Positions 44,442 through 53,912 of a DNA stretch of 64,000 nt are shown in pieces (position 1 is the first letter of the stretch; every line of letters begins with the position of its first letter). The DNA lies in contig FNSH01000001.1 of assembly GCA_900105895.1 (NCBI GenBank), forward strand, positions 62,001 to 126,000. The letters run 5' to 3'. The notes under the pieces were generated by a model. That model was not told where the DNA came from, did not search any database, and saw only the letters and a program-made list of their open reading frames with translations. The stretch comes from Atopobium minutum. GTDB taxonomy: Bacteria; Actinomycetota; Coriobacteriia; Coriobacteriales; Atopobiaceae. The translations under genes and the position numbers were made by a program.

Positions 44442-44467
44442 GCGGCGGCATTTGCCGTCGCTTTTTA
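44442..44467 (+). terminator. Intrinsic terminator after tRNA-Ala
   Basis: GCGGCGGCA (44442-44450) pairs with TGCCGTCGC (44453-44461), one wobble, very tight loop, then TTTTTA. It lies between the two tRNA genes. Confidence 0.8.
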
Positions 44468-44477
44468 TTTTTTATTA

Positions 44478-44553
44478 GGGCTCATGGCGCAACGGTTAGC
44501 GCAGGGGACTCATAATCCCTGGGTTGCAGGTTCGAATCCTGCTGGGCCCACCA
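44478..44553 (+). tRNA. tRNA with CAT anticodon (Met or Ile2)
   Basis: Cloverleaf with acceptor GGGCTCA/TGGGCCC (one wobble), D stem GCGC/GCGC, anticodon stem GGGGA/TCCCT with loop CTCATAA (CAT), T arm GCAGG-TTCGAAT-CCTGC, discriminator A and encoded CCA. The first base pair G-C and absence of three G-C pairs at the anticodon end argue against initiator tRNA. Elongator Met and lysidine-modified Ile2 cannot be separated by eye. Confidence 0.9.
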
Positions 44554-44565
44554 TTTGCTTGTATT

Positions 44566-44590
44566 AAGGCGGCTTTAAGGTCGCCTTTTG
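44566..44590 (+). terminator. Intrinsic terminator after the CAT tRNA
   Basis: AAGGCGGC (44566-44573) pairs with GTCGCCTT (44580-44587), one wobble, loop TTTAAG, followed by TT and a T-rich tract. Confidence 0.75.
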
Positions 44591-44727
44591 TAGTTTTTAT
44601 TACAAGAAAGCTATAAAACCGCAGGTCATAATCTATATGATTATAAAAGAGAGCTCTGTGAGCTGCATAGTTCTAGTGGTTCCGTATACTTTATAGTGCA
44701 AAGATTTATCTATATGGGAGAAACTCT

Positions 44728-46770
44728 GTGATTGTTCTTGCAGATAAAATAAGTAAGTCCTTTGGTGGGCGCACACTCTATACGGCTGCCACCCTACAAT
44801 TGAACGCTCAAGAACGTTGGGCATTGGTTGGACCCAACGGTGCTGGCAAAACCACCTTGCTTAAAATTCTTATGGGACAAGAAAGCTATGACGAGGGTTC
44901 TGTGAGCTTTGCTCGTGGTACGTCCATTGGCTATCTGGAGCAAGAAAACAAGCTTGCTGGTAAGAAAAGCGCGCTGGGTGAAGTTATGGATTCAGCGACG
45001 GAGATTAAAGCCCTTGCAAAGCGTATTGCAACGCTGGAACAAGACATATCGACAACCACGGATGAAAAGCTGCTGGCAGGCATGCTTGAAGAGTATGGTC
45101 GAGCGCAGGATCGCTTTGAGCATGCTGGGGGATATGAGCTAGAAAGTCGTGCACGGCAAATTTTGTGCGGCCTGGGCTTTCCGGTAGATGATCTCGATAA
45201 GCCCGCAAAGGATTTTTCTGGTGGCTGGCAAATGCGTATTGCCCTGTCTAAGCTTTTACTTCGCCACCCAGACCTCTTATTGTTAGACGAGCCCACCAAT
45301 CACTTGGATTTGGAGAGCGTACGTTGGCTTGAATCATTTATTTCAAACTATGATGGCGCCGTCCTTCTCGTAAGCCACGATCGTGCGTTTATGGATGCTT
45401 GTGTAACCCATGTTGCCGCTTTAGAGAATCGCAGTTTGGTCACGTATACCGGTAACTATTCTTCCTATCTGCATCAGCGTTCGGACAATCTTGAACAGCT
45501 GCGGGCTAAGCGCGCGGCTCAAGAGCGCGACATTGCCCATATGGAAACTTTTATCGAGAAGTTCCGCTATAAACCAACCAAGGCAAAGCAGGTTCAGGAG
45601 CGCATTAAAAGGCTGGAAAAAATCAAAGAAGAGCTTGTGGTATTGCCTGAACAATCTAAACACGTGCACTTTAGCTTTCCTGAGCCACCGCGCACAGGCG
45701 ACTGTGTTATTGCTGTTAAAAATCTTACTAAGTCATATGGCACTAATCTGGTATACAAAGACGTTGATTTCTCTTTGTACCGCTCAGACCATGTAGTGCT
45801 GGTTGGTCCCAATGGTGCTGGTAAATCTACACTTATGAAACTCATTACTGCACATACCAAGCCAACAGCTGGCAGTATCGAGCTCGGTCAAAACGTTACG
45901 AGCGCATACTATGCACAGCATCAATTGGAAACGCTAACAGAGTCTCATACCGTTTTGGGCGAGATGGACAGTGTAGCTGCTGGCTGGACTACTTCAGAAG
46001 AGCGTCGTTTGCTGGGGGCATTCTTGTTCCATGGCGACGATGTGGACAAGCGCGTAAGCGTGCTTTCCGGTGGGGAGCGTGCTCGTTTGGCTCTGGCAAA
46101 GATGTTGGTAGCGCCCGATCCTTTACTGTGCTTAGACGAGCCAACCAATCATTTGGACATCGATTCGGTGCAGGTGCTTGAGGAGGCTTTGAAAAGCTTT
46201 GCTGGCACTATCGTTTTGATCAGCCATGATGAACACCTGGTACGAGCTGTTGCCAACAAGGTAATTGATGTGAGAGATGGCAACGTAACTGTCTATGATG
46301 GAGATTATGACTATTATCTCTTTAAACGGGCAGAGCTTGAAGCTCAACGTGCAGAGCAAGAAGCTCGTGCAGCAGGCACTCAGACAAGGACGGTAGGGTA
46401 TAGCACACCGTCTGCTCCTAAAAATGCACAAGCTCCATCCATGCACACGGCAACCTCACCTACCACTTCACAGGGAAGAAACGTCAAAACAAAAGAGCAA
46501 CGTCGTGCAGAAGCGCAGGCGCGTAATGCAGCTCATAAAAAGCTTTCGGGTACCAAGAAGCGTCTTCGAGAAATTGAAGCGGCGTTGGAACCGGCACAAA
46601 TGCGGTATAAACAACTCATGGAGCTCATGGCCTCGGAAGAACTCTATGCAGATGCTGCTAAGTTTGATGAAGCAATGAGTGAATACACGGCTCTATCCAA
46701 GAAAATTCCTGTACTTGAGGAAGAGTGGTTGGAATTACAGGCAAAACTTGAGGAGGTAAACCTTGAATAG
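44728..46770 (+). CDS. ABC-F family ATPase (ribosome-associated, no transmembrane domain)
   Basis: Two fused ATP-binding domains with no membrane segments. First domain: Walker A GPNGAGKT (~35-42) and DEPTNHLD (~189-196). Second: GPNGAGKS (~370-377), [13 protein letters not shown] and DEPTNHLD (~471-478). A Lys/Arg-rich linker ([20 protein letters not shown], ~275-294) joins them, and a C-terminal coiled coil (~590-680) follows. ABC-F proteins act on ribosomes (EttA/Uup/YfmR or antibiotic protection). The long C-terminal coil resembles Uup/YdiF types. GTG 44728 has GGGAG seven bases upstream. Confidence 0.9.
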   Translation: MIVLADKISKSFGGRTLYTAATLQLNAQERWALVGPNGAGKTTLLKILMGQESYDEGSVSFARGTSIGYLEQENKLAGKKSALGEVMDSATEIKALAKRIATLEQDISTTTDEKLLAGMLEEYGRAQDRFEHAGGYELESRARQILCGLGFPVDDLDKPAKDFSGGWQMRIALSKLLLRHPDLLLLDEPTNHLDLESVRWLESFISNYDGAVLLVSHDRAFMDACVTHVAALENRSLVTYTGNYSSYLHQRSDNLEQLRAKRAAQERDIAHMETFIEKFRYKPTKAKQVQERIKRLEKIKEELVVLPEQSKHVHFSFPEPPRTGDCVIAVKNLTKSYGTNLVYKDVDFSLYRSDHVVLVGPNGAGKSTLMKLITAHTKPTAGSIELGQNVTSAYYAQHQLETLTESHTVLGEMDSVAAGWTTSEERRLLGAFLFHGDDVDKRVSVLSGGERARLALAKMLVAPDPLLCLDEPTNHLDIDSVQVLEEALKSFAGTIVLISHDEHLVRAVANKVIDVRDGNVTVYDGDYDYYLFKRAELEAQRAEQEARAAGTQTRTVGYSTPSAPKNAQAPSMHTATSPTTSQGRNVKTKEQRRAEAQARNAAHKKLSGTKKRLREIEAALEPAQMRYKQLMELMASEELYADAAKFDEAMSEYTALSKKIPVLEEEWLELQAKLEEVNLE

Positions 46771-47053
46771 CACTCCTGCTCGCATCTTCCATGCGCTAAG
46801 CCTGCTGTCACGTGTACTTGCATATGTATGTTTTGCTTGTGTGGTTCTTTTGTGCTTCTCAACAGGCTTTTTGCGTCCTTTTTTGGTGCAAATCCAAACT
46901 GCTATTACCATGCTTCTTCCTGATGGTATACGCGGGATTGCCGTTGTTCCCACCCCGCTTGGTGGCGCATTTAGAGGAGATTTTGCTCTGATAGCAAGTC
47001 TACTATTTGTATTAGACTGGCTCTTTGCACGCCTCTATGCATTGTATAAATAA
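46763..47053 (+). CDS. Small membrane protein of unknown function
   Basis: 96-residue product starting at TTG 46763, seven bases after AGGAGG (46751-46756) and overlapping the ABC-F 3' end by 8 bases. Hydrophobic stretches at ~15-37 and ~72-92, with a central [14 protein letters not shown] loop, suggest two membrane helices. I do not recognise the family. The strong ribosome binding site and the coupled position before the M50 protease gene support it as real. Confidence 0.65.
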   Translation: MNSTPARIFHALSLLSRVLAYVCFACVVLLCFSTGFLRPFLVQIQTAITMLLPDGIRGIAVVPTPLGGAFRGDFALIASLLFVLDWLFARLYALYK

Positions 47054-47073
47054 GAAATAGAGGAGTTTATACC

Positions 47074-47814
47074 TTGTTTTCTGGACTTATGAGTATGTTC
47101 GCGCAACCTTTGTACCTACTTCTTCAGGTTGCTGCTCTTATCATTGCACTGGTGCTGCATGAGCTTTCTCATGCGGTGGTTGCTTTAAACTGTGGAGATA
47201 CGACCGCAAAGGACGCAGGACGCATTACGCTTAATCCTTTAGCGCATTTGGATCCCTTTGGCTCTGTTATCTTACCTTTGCTGTGTATGGTTATGGGTGG
47301 TGGGGCAGTAGCGTTTGCCAAACCTGTTCCTTACAATCCTTTTAACCTAAAACATCGTAAGCGTGATGAAGTTTTGGTTGCTCTGGCTGGTCCAGCAAGC
47401 AATTTGCTACAGGCGCTTGTTGCAGCCATCTTGCTGGGAATCTGTGTTGCCTTTGGCACTGCTTTTGGTTGGCAAGACACAACAGCTGGACAAGCCTTTA
47501 TCTACTTTATGGGTAGCTATTTGGTGATTAACATCTCTCTTATGCTGTTTAATCTCATCCCCCTTCCACCGCTGGATGGTTCTGCCATCATTTTTCCTTT
47601 GCTCAATAAAAAAGCTCAAGCTATCTATTACACCGTTCAAAGCAGCGCACTACCCATTCTTTTGATCGTTATCTATCTCATGCCTTCGGTGCTGCACATA
47701 GACCTTATCGGTAGCTACATTCAAGGTGTTGGAGGCGTAGTTATCGATCAGCTCTTACGGCTGGCCTCTGTGATACAAGACCTCATCCAGCCTCTTCTTA
47801 TGGGAGGTAGGTAG
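47074..47814 (+). CDS. Site-2 protease family (M50) membrane metalloprotease
   Basis: 246-residue polytopic protein of the small, PDZ-less M50 type. The zinc motif is HELSH (~29-33, after LVLH), and the second ligand region is LFNLIPLPPLDGS (~158-170). The ITLNPLAHLDPFGSVILPLL segment (~50-69) is diagnostic of this subfamily. Translation starts at TTG 47074 with AGAGGAG upstream. It is the gene directly before scpA (one-base overlap with GTG 47814), a conserved Gram-positive arrangement. Substrate unknown. Confidence 0.88.
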   Translation: MFSGLMSMFAQPLYLLLQVAALIIALVLHELSHAVVALNCGDTTAKDAGRITLNPLAHLDPFGSVILPLLCMVMGGGAVAFAKPVPYNPFNLKHRKRDEVLVALAGPASNLLQALVAAILLGICVAFGTAFGWQDTTAGQAFIYFMGSYLVINISLMLFNLIPLPPLDGSAIIFPLLNKKAQAIYYTVQSSALPILLIVIYLMPSVLHIDLIGSYIQGVGGVVIDQLLRLASVIQDLIQPLLMGGR

Positions 47815-48626
47815 TGTCGTATCGTGTTGCTACCCAAGCATATTCTGGACCGTTTGATTTACTGCTACAGCTGGTAAGTAGGCAAAAAGTAGATATTGGA
47901 GCCATTTCTATTAGTGAAGTGGCAGATCAATATCTGTCCGAAATTGATTGCATGCGCGATATGGATTTGGATGTTGCAAGTGACTTTGTATTGGTTGCTT
48001 CTACCTTGCTTGATATGAAGGCTGCCTCGCTCATTCCAAAAGATGTGGTCCTCAAGAAGCACGATGCGGATGAGTATGATGACGATGACTTATCTGATTT
48101 GAGTCCAGATGAGGCACGAGAAGTACTTATCGCTCGACTTATTGCCTACAAGCAATTTAGAAACGCCGGCTTGGCGCTGGGTATGCGCATGGAAAATGAA
48201 GCACGTATGCATCCGCGTACTGCTGGTGCAGATCCGCAATTCCTCAACCTTATGCCGGATTACCTTGCCGGTATTACGCTGCGCGGGCTTGCTGTTATTT
48301 GTGCGGACCTCGATAGTAGAAAAGAAAGCTTCTTGCTTGAGGCAGAGCATATTGCGCCCAAGCGTCTACCCGTAGCTCTTACCGTCGCTTCGGTAGATCG
48401 GCTAACCCGCGCCCGACAGATGCTGAGCTTTTCCGAGCTTCTGGATGGACAAACAACCCCAGAGCAGGTTGTTGTTACTTTTTTGGCAGTGCTTGAACTG
48501 TTTAAACGTGGATCCATTAACGTTGCTCAGTCAGAACTTTTTGGTGAAATTGCTATTACGCGCGTGGAAGGCGCACCTGCTTATGAGGCGGGCGATGAGC
48601 TTTCCAGTGTGGAAAAGGATGGATAA
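47814..48626 (+). CDS. scpA: Segregation and condensation protein A
   Basis: Kleisin subunit that bridges SMC heads in chromosome condensation. The N-terminal FDLLLQLVSRQKVDIGAISISEVADQYL-type block (~14-41, read in parts) and the following DLDVASDFVLVASTLLDMKA helix are typical; the winged-helix C-terminus (~190-250) holds VTFLAVLELFKRGSINVAQSELFGEI. 270 residues with an acidic mid-section (DADEYDDDD). GTG start overlaps the previous stop; scpB follows with no gap. Confidence 0.94.
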   Translation: MSYRVATQAYSGPFDLLLQLVSRQKVDIGAISISEVADQYLSEIDCMRDMDLDVASDFVLVASTLLDMKAASLIPKDVVLKKHDADEYDDDDLSDLSPDEAREVLIARLIAYKQFRNAGLALGMRMENEARMHPRTAGADPQFLNLMPDYLAGITLRGLAVICADLDSRKESFLLEAEHIAPKRLPVALTVASVDRLTRARQMLSFSELLDGQTTPEQVVVTFLAVLELFKRGSINVAQSELFGEIAITRVEGAPAYEAGDELSSVEKDG

Positions 48627-49328
48627 ATGTCAGATTTGCAAGACTTGCAAGCCATGGATTTTGGCTCGCTTAAGCCCACACTTGAAGCAATGTTATTGGT
48701 TGCAAGCGAACCTGTGTCTGCGGTATCCCTTTCCAAAATTTTAGGCACCACACCCGGAGAAGTTGCTGCAGCACTTGCGGAGCTGTCTGCAGAGTATAGC
48801 GATGCCAATCGTGGCTTTCAGTTGCGTGAAGTTGCTGGTGGTTGGCGCTTGTATACCCACCCTGCCTATCATGAGCAGGTAGAGGAATTTGTACTGTCCT
48901 GGGACACCAAAAAGCTTTCTCAGGCCGCCTTGGAAACCCTTGCGGTTATTGCCTACCATCAGCCAGTTACGCGCGAAGGCGTGCGTGCTATTCGTGGAGT
49001 AAACTCCGACGGCGTGGTGTCTTCTCTGGTAGATAAGGGGCTGGTACGTGAGCTTGGTCGCGATGCTAACCACGGTCAGGCCATTTTGTACGGCACCACG
49101 CAGGTCTTTCTCGAGCGCTTTGGTCTTACGTCGCTTAAGGCACTTCCCGATTTAGAACAGTTTGCTCCCGATGAGGAGTCTAAGCAGTTTATTCGTGAGC
49201 GCTTAAGCGGCCGCTCCATAGATTCTACCTTGGAAGATATTGATGAGGATCTTGATGAAGAGCGTGATTTGCTCCAGACAGATACTACGGATGTTGAGGC
49301 AAGCTTAGACCATGACTCAACACACTAA
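48627..49328 (+). CDS. scpB: Segregation and condensation protein B
   Basis: Winged-helix partner of ScpA in the SMC complex. The signature block is LSQAALETLAVIAYHQPVTR (~97-116) and IRGVNSDGVVSSLVDKGLV (~121-139), after an N-terminal LEAMLLVASEPVSA helix. 233 residues with an acidic C-terminal tail rich in Asp/Glu. It starts right after scpA, and its last 17 bases overlap the pseudouridine synthase gene. Confidence 0.94.
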   Translation: MSDLQDLQAMDFGSLKPTLEAMLLVASEPVSAVSLSKILGTTPGEVAAALAELSAEYSDANRGFQLREVAGGWRLYTHPAYHEQVEEFVLSWDTKKLSQAALETLAVIAYHQPVTREGVRAIRGVNSDGVVSSLVDKGLVRELGRDANHGQAILYGTTQVFLERFGLTSLKALPDLEQFAPDEESKQFIRERLSGRSIDSTLEDIDEDLDEERDLLQTDTTDVEASLDHDSTH

Positions 49329-50229
49329 CGAGAAACCCTTCGAGCTTTCAGAAACACAAGTACAACGCATGGTTCCTATGCGCTTGCAGCGCTTTTTAGC
49401 GCGCGCCGGTGCTGCCAGTCGTCGCGGCTCAGAAAACCTGATGACTGCTGGTCGCGTGCGCGTTAATGGTGTGGTGGTAACAGAGTTGGGCTCCAAAGTA
49501 GATCCTCTGGTGGATGTGGTTACCGTTGATGATATACCGTACTCACTTACCAATACTGCAATCTTCTTGATGCTTAATAAACCTGCTGGCTTTCTTACTA
49601 CCATGAAAGACCCCCAAGGCAGACCCTGTGTTGCATCTTTGGTTCCTACCCAGCAATATCCTGGTCTTTTTCCTGTGGGTAGGCTGGACAAGGATACAAC
49701 CGGATTGCTGTTATTTACCACTGATGGTCAAGCAGCACAAAACATGTTGCATCCATCCAAACACGTTACTAAAACCTATATTGCCTTGGTGCAAGGCATC
49801 GTATTGGATGAGGAGTTAGGCCCTCTGCGTCAAGGCATTATGCTTGACGATGGTTTGTGTGCGCCCGCAGCGTGTGCGCTTCTGGATCCAGGCTCAAAAC
49901 AGGCACTGCCTGTAGTAGGCTGCTCTCAGAACAAACGATCTTCTCTGCAGCAGGCAAAAAAGCGTGCTGCTGTGGAACAAACCTCAACAACCGTGGTGCA
50001 AATAGCCATACATGAAGGAAAGAAACACCAGGTTAAGCGCATGTTTGAAGCCATAGGGCACCCGGTACTTCGCTTACATAGACAAAGTTTTGGACCTTTA
50101 ACCTTGGGAAACCTTAAAAGCGGCGCTTGGCGTTTGCTCACAGAACAGCAGCTGGCATGTCTTACAAAAATGGGTATACAACAAGAGTTTATTCCTACTA
50201 AGGGAGGCGTACGTGAAAGTAGCAATTGA
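49312..50229 (+). CDS. rluB: 23S rRNA pseudouridine synthase (RluB/RsuA family)
   Basis: Pseudouridylates rRNA. An S4-like RNA-binding domain at ~19-75 (RLQRFLARAGAASRRGSENLM) precedes the synthase domain with the catalytic motif GRLDKDTTGLLLFTTDG (Asp ~126) and the C-terminal EGKKHQVKRMFEAIGHPV block. 305 residues is a little longer than usual because of a ~30-residue Lys/Gln-rich insert near 205-230. Exact target uridine is not predictable. It overlaps scpB and the next gene by 17 bases each. Confidence 0.9.
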   Translation: MTQHTNEKPFELSETQVQRMVPMRLQRFLARAGAASRRGSENLMTAGRVRVNGVVVTELGSKVDPLVDVVTVDDIPYSLTNTAIFLMLNKPAGFLTTMKDPQGRPCVASLVPTQQYPGLFPVGRLDKDTTGLLLFTTDGQAAQNMLHPSKHVTKTYIALVQGIVLDEELGPLRQGIMLDDGLCAPAACALLDPGSKQALPVVGCSQNKRSSLQQAKKRAAVEQTSTTVVQIAIHEGKKHQVKRMFEAIGHPVLRLHRQSFGPLTLGNLKSGAWRLLTEQQLACLTKMGIQQEFIPTKGGVRESSN

Positions 50230-51685
50230 TGGTCCCGCGGGTTCGGGCAAGTCAACCGTTGCCAAGCAAATTGCAAAGCAGCGCAATCTTTCTTATTTGG
50301 ACACCGGTGCTATGTATCGCAGTGTTACCTTTACCTGTCTTGAGCAGGGGATTGACCTAACCGATAGCCAGGCAGTTATTGGCGTTGCTCAAGCTATTGA
50401 TATTCGATTTGAGCAGGGCGATACAGCGCAGCGCGTGTTTGTAAACAACGCAGAGGTCACTTCGCAGATCAGAAGCGCCCAGGTAGATCAAAACGTCTCT
50501 TTGGTTGCGGCCATTCCTCAGGTTCGCGAGGCCATGGTTAACCTACAGCGTAAAGCTGGCGAGAAGATAGATGTGGTAGCCGAGGGTCGTGACATAGGAA
50601 CCGTTGTCTTTCCTCATGCAGAGGTCAAGGTGTTCTTGACGGCGGATGCTTCTGCCCGCGCTCATCGTCGTGCGGTAGAGCGTGAGGGCGGTAATGCTGC
50701 CAAACATGATGTTGCTACCAATCATACGGAAGAGCAAAAGATTTATGAGGATCTGCTGCGTCGTGACCAAATGGATTCCACACGCAAAACTTCTCCCTTA
50801 GTGCCCGCACAAGATGCTGTTCATATTGACTCATCAAACTTGTCGGTTGATGAGGTTTGTGCTCAAATTGAAGCACTTATGGACAAGGCCTTAGCAAAAA
50901 AAGCCTCTGAGCTGCAGGCTGGAGCTGCAAAGAATACAACATCTGTTGCAGAACAGCAGCCTGTGGCCGCTAAAGACAAATGGGAATCCTACTATGAGAT
51001 GAAAGTGCGGGAGTTCCCCTTGCATGCCCGCATCTTACTTAAAGTAGCAGTGGTGTTGTGCAATGCTTACACCAAACTTAAGTATCGCTGGACTATCGAG
51101 AATCTCCAGACGCTGTTGGCTGCCTCGGCTGATCGCGGTGTGGTCATTATTATGAACCACGTGTCCTATCTCGATCCTTTTATCCCTGCGTGTGCCATGA
51201 TCTTGTCGGGAAGAAGCTTACGTCCTATCTACAAAGACGACTTTAACCGCTTTGGTCTTTTGCATTGGGCCTTGCCACGCTTAGGTGCTATCCCGGTTGC
51301 TCGTGGTACTGCAGACGTTAAGGCACTGCGTCGTGCTCAGCGTGCACTACAAAAAGGTGAATCCGTCCTAATCTATCCCGAAGGAACACGCGTGCGCAAG
51401 CCTGATCAGGTTTCTCAGATCCATGGTGGCTTTGCTCTCATGGCAAAAATGGCTAAGACAGACATTGTGCCCATGGCTATTGTGGGTGCCTTGGATATTA
51501 CCCCTCCCGGAAAGCATTATCCGCGCCCCAAAAAGGTGTATTGTCGGGTAGGAGAGCCCTTATCCTTTGATGACCTCAGCTCAAAGGGACGAAAAGAGCA
51601 AGTGGTAGAGATGGAGCGCTTAGCTACACAAAAGATGTATGAGCTGCGCGATCAGCTGATGGCTGAACATCCCGGAAGGAAGTAG
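50213..51685 (+). CDS. cmk: Bifunctional cytidylate kinase / 1-acyl-sn-glycerol-3-phosphate acyltransferase
   Basis: A fusion of two enzymes in one 490-residue frame. Residues 1-225 are CMP kinase: P-loop GPAGSGKST (~6-14), LDTGAMYRSVT (~28-38), AEGRDIGTVVFPHA (~123-136). After an Ala/Gln-rich linker (~226-260) the C-terminal half is a PlsC acyltransferase with HX4D (NHVSYLDP, ~317-324) and YPEGTR (~386-391), making phosphatidic acid. GTG 50213 has AAGGGAGG upstream. The reading frame is continuous through the linker, so this is not two genes. PlsY and GpsA lie 2.2 kb downstream, linking it to phospholipid synthesis. Confidence 0.93.
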   Translation: MKVAIDGPAGSGKSTVAKQIAKQRNLSYLDTGAMYRSVTFTCLEQGIDLTDSQAVIGVAQAIDIRFEQGDTAQRVFVNNAEVTSQIRSAQVDQNVSLVAAIPQVREAMVNLQRKAGEKIDVVAEGRDIGTVVFPHAEVKVFLTADASARAHRRAVEREGGNAAKHDVATNHTEEQKIYEDLLRRDQMDSTRKTSPLVPAQDAVHIDSSNLSVDEVCAQIEALMDKALAKKASELQAGAAKNTTSVAEQQPVAAKDKWESYYEMKVREFPLHARILLKVAVVLCNAYTKLKYRWTIENLQTLLAASADRGVVIIMNHVSYLDPFIPACAMILSGRSLRPIYKDDFNRFGLLHWALPRLGAIPVARGTADVKALRRAQRALQKGESVLIYPEGTRVRKPDQVSQIHGGFALMAKMAKTDIVPMAIVGALDITPPGKHYPRPKKVYCRVGEPLSFDDLSSKGRKEQVVEMERLATQKMYELRDQLMAEHPGRK

Positions 51686-51695
51686 CGTAAGCCTT

Positions 51696-52547
51696 ATGAC
51701 TATGCCAAGCATAGAAATTGCAGCACAAGCGGGCGCTTGCTATGGTGTTGAACGCGCGCTGCGCCTGGTAAAAGAAGCTAATTGCCAGGCCAAGGGCTCC
51801 GTTCAAACCCTTGGCCCACTCATTCATAATCCTCAGGTTGTACAAGAACTTGAGCACGACGGCGTACGCGTGGCTTCCAGTGTGGACGATGCCACCGCCA
51901 ATACCGTGGTCATTCGCTCACACGGAGTTGCACCAGAGGTTGTGGTACGAGCACGCGAACTGGGGAAAACCACCTTAGATGCAACCTGTCCCTATGTCAA
52001 AAAGGTTCATCATGCAGCTAAGTTTCTTGAAGAGCAGGGCTATCAAGTCATTGTGGTGGGTGAATCAGGCCATCCAGAGGTAGAGGGTACCCGTGGAAAT
52101 GCACCTTCCGCATTAGTGGTTACTACGCCAGAACAGCTTGAGAAGGTAAAGCTCAAGCGCAAGGTTGGAATCGTTGTGCAAACAACACAATCCAAGGTCA
52201 ATCTACAGGCAATTGTGGCCTACCTTCTTGGTAGGGTAGAGGAACTGCGCGTGTTTGACACCATCTGCGCTGCTACAACAGAGCGCCAAACGGCGGCAGC
52301 CGATTTGTCTTCTCGTGTAGATACGATGATTGTGATTGGTGGACGCATTTCAGCCAACACCACTCGTCTGGCAGAGATTTGTTCTGAACGCTGTGCCAAC
52401 ACACACCATATCGAGACACCCGATGAGCTTGAGGCAGCATGGTTTACCAGCTCACAGCACATTGGCATTACCGCTGGGGCTTCCACTCCTGCAAACCAAA
52501 TTCAAACGGTATACGCTGCCATTGTTAGTTTATGTGAGCAGCTCTAA
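51696..52547 (+). CDS. ispH: 4-hydroxy-3-methylbut-2-enyl diphosphate reductase
   Basis: Last step of the non-mevalonate pathway, giving IPP and DMAPP with a [4Fe-4S] centre. The three cluster Cys regions are visible: AQAGACYGVERAL (~10-22), LDATCPYVKKVH (~92-103) and FDTICAATTERQ (~185-196); HGVAPEV and GHPEVEGTRG carry conserved His/Glu. 283 residues. ATG 51696 or 51702 could be the start. It lies 10 bases after the Cmk-PlsC gene, as in many Gram-positives. Confidence 0.95.
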   Translation: MTMPSIEIAAQAGACYGVERALRLVKEANCQAKGSVQTLGPLIHNPQVVQELEHDGVRVASSVDDATANTVVIRSHGVAPEVVVRARELGKTTLDATCPYVKKVHHAAKFLEEQGYQVIVVGESGHPEVEGTRGNAPSALVVTTPEQLEKVKLKRKVGIVVQTTQSKVNLQAIVAYLLGRVEELRVFDTICAATTERQTAAADLSSRVDTMIVIGGRISANTTRLAEICSERCANTHHIETPDELEAAWFTSSQHIGITAGASTPANQIQTVYAAIVSLCEQL

Positions 52548-52597
52548 CAGCTGATAGACTTAAGGCTATGGCTGATTCAACTAAGGAGAACGTACGC

Positions 52598-53911
52598 ATG
52601 ACAAAACCAATCGTTGCGGTTGTTGGTCGTCCTAATGTGGGCAAATCCACATTGGTAAACCGCATTGCACAAGATAAAGAGGCTATTGTTCATGAATCGC
52701 GCGGTGTTACCCGCGATCGTTCCTATCATGAAGCAGACTGGTCTGGTCGCGATTTTATCCTGATTGATACGGGTGGTATGGAGCCTTCTCGTTCTGAGGA
52801 TGTGTTTGCCTCACGCATTCGTGAACAGGCAGTTGCTGCCTGTGAAGAGGCGGATGCCATCATCTTTGTGGTTGATGGTTCGGTAGGCGTTACCGATGAG
52901 GACGAAGAGGTAGCGCGCATCCTGCGCAAGACGCAAAAGCCTGTTTTTTTGTGTGTCAACAAGCTGGATAACCCTGCCCATGAAGGTGAGATTTGGGACT
53001 TTTACTCTTTAGGTATTGGTGAGCCCATTGCGCTTTCTGCAATCCATGGACATGGTACGGGAGATCTCCTTGACGATATTATCGCCGTCCTTCCAGAGGA
53101 AAAAGAAGAGATCTATACCGACGACATGCTTAACGTGGCCATTGTAGGCCGCCCTAACGTGGGTAAGTCTTCGCTGACCAATAGGCTTGCTGGAAAAGCC
53201 CGTTCCATTGTTTCTGATGTTGCAGGCACCACGCGCGATGCTATAGATGTAGTAGTCGAGCAGGCGGGTCAAAAATATCGCCTGGTAGATACTGCGGGCA
53301 TGCGTAAGCGTCATGTGGTTCACGAAGATATTGAGTACTACAGCATGGTGCGTGGCCTGCGCGCCATGGAAAAAGCAGATGTTTGTTTGCTGGTCATCGA
53401 CGCTCTTGATGGTGTTACCGAGCAGGACCAAAAGATTGCGGCACTGGCCATTGAGCGTGGCTGTGCTTTGGCAATCTTGCTTAACAAGTGGGATTTGCTT
53501 GAAGATGATCAGCAGCGCGAGAAGGTTCTGAACTCGTTGGAGCTGCGGCTTACCTTTGCCTCATGGGCACCCACTCTTCGCATTTCCGCACTGACAGGTC
53601 GCAGTATCGATAAGGTTTTGCCCCTGGCTTCTCAGGTGGCACTTACACGTGCTTCTCGTATCTCAACGGCTCAACTGAATAAGCTCATTGTGCGCCTGCG
53701 GGAAACCGGACATACGGTTGTTGATAAGAGCCGCCGCTTAAAGATTCAGTATGCTACACAAGTTACGGTTAACCCACCTACCTTTACGTTCTTTTGTAAC
53801 GCACCAGATTTGATTGACGATAATTACGAGCGCTATTTGGAAAACCGTTTGCGTGAAGCCTATCCGCTTGAGGGCACTCCTATCCGTCTGAGATTTCGCA
53901 AGAAGGACTAA
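52598..53911 (+). CDS. der: GTPase Der (EngA), double G domain
   Basis: Essential 50S-assembly GTPase with two tandem G domains. First: GRPNVGKST (~8-16), DTGG, NKLD. Second: GRPNVGKSS (~184-192), DTAGMRKR, NKWD. A C-terminal KH-like domain (~345-437) ends with PIRLRFRKK. The frame also contains ATG 52568, but AAGGAG (52583-52588) nine bases before ATG 52598 supports the shorter 437-residue form, which is the usual length. It is followed by plsY after one base. Confidence 0.95.
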   Translation: MTKPIVAVVGRPNVGKSTLVNRIAQDKEAIVHESRGVTRDRSYHEADWSGRDFILIDTGGMEPSRSEDVFASRIREQAVAACEEADAIIFVVDGSVGVTDEDEEVARILRKTQKPVFLCVNKLDNPAHEGEIWDFYSLGIGEPIALSAIHGHGTGDLLDDIIAVLPEEKEEIYTDDMLNVAIVGRPNVGKSSLTNRLAGKARSIVSDVAGTTRDAIDVVVEQAGQKYRLVDTAGMRKRHVVHEDIEYYSMVRGLRAMEKADVCLLVIDALDGVTEQDQKIAALAIERGCALAILLNKWDLLEDDQQREKVLNSLELRLTFASWAPTLRISALTGRSIDKVLPLASQVALTRASRISTAQLNKLIVRLRETGHTVVDKSRRLKIQYATQVTVNPPTFTFFCNAPDLIDDNYERYLENRLREAYPLEGTPIRLRFRKKD

Positions 53912-53912
53912 C

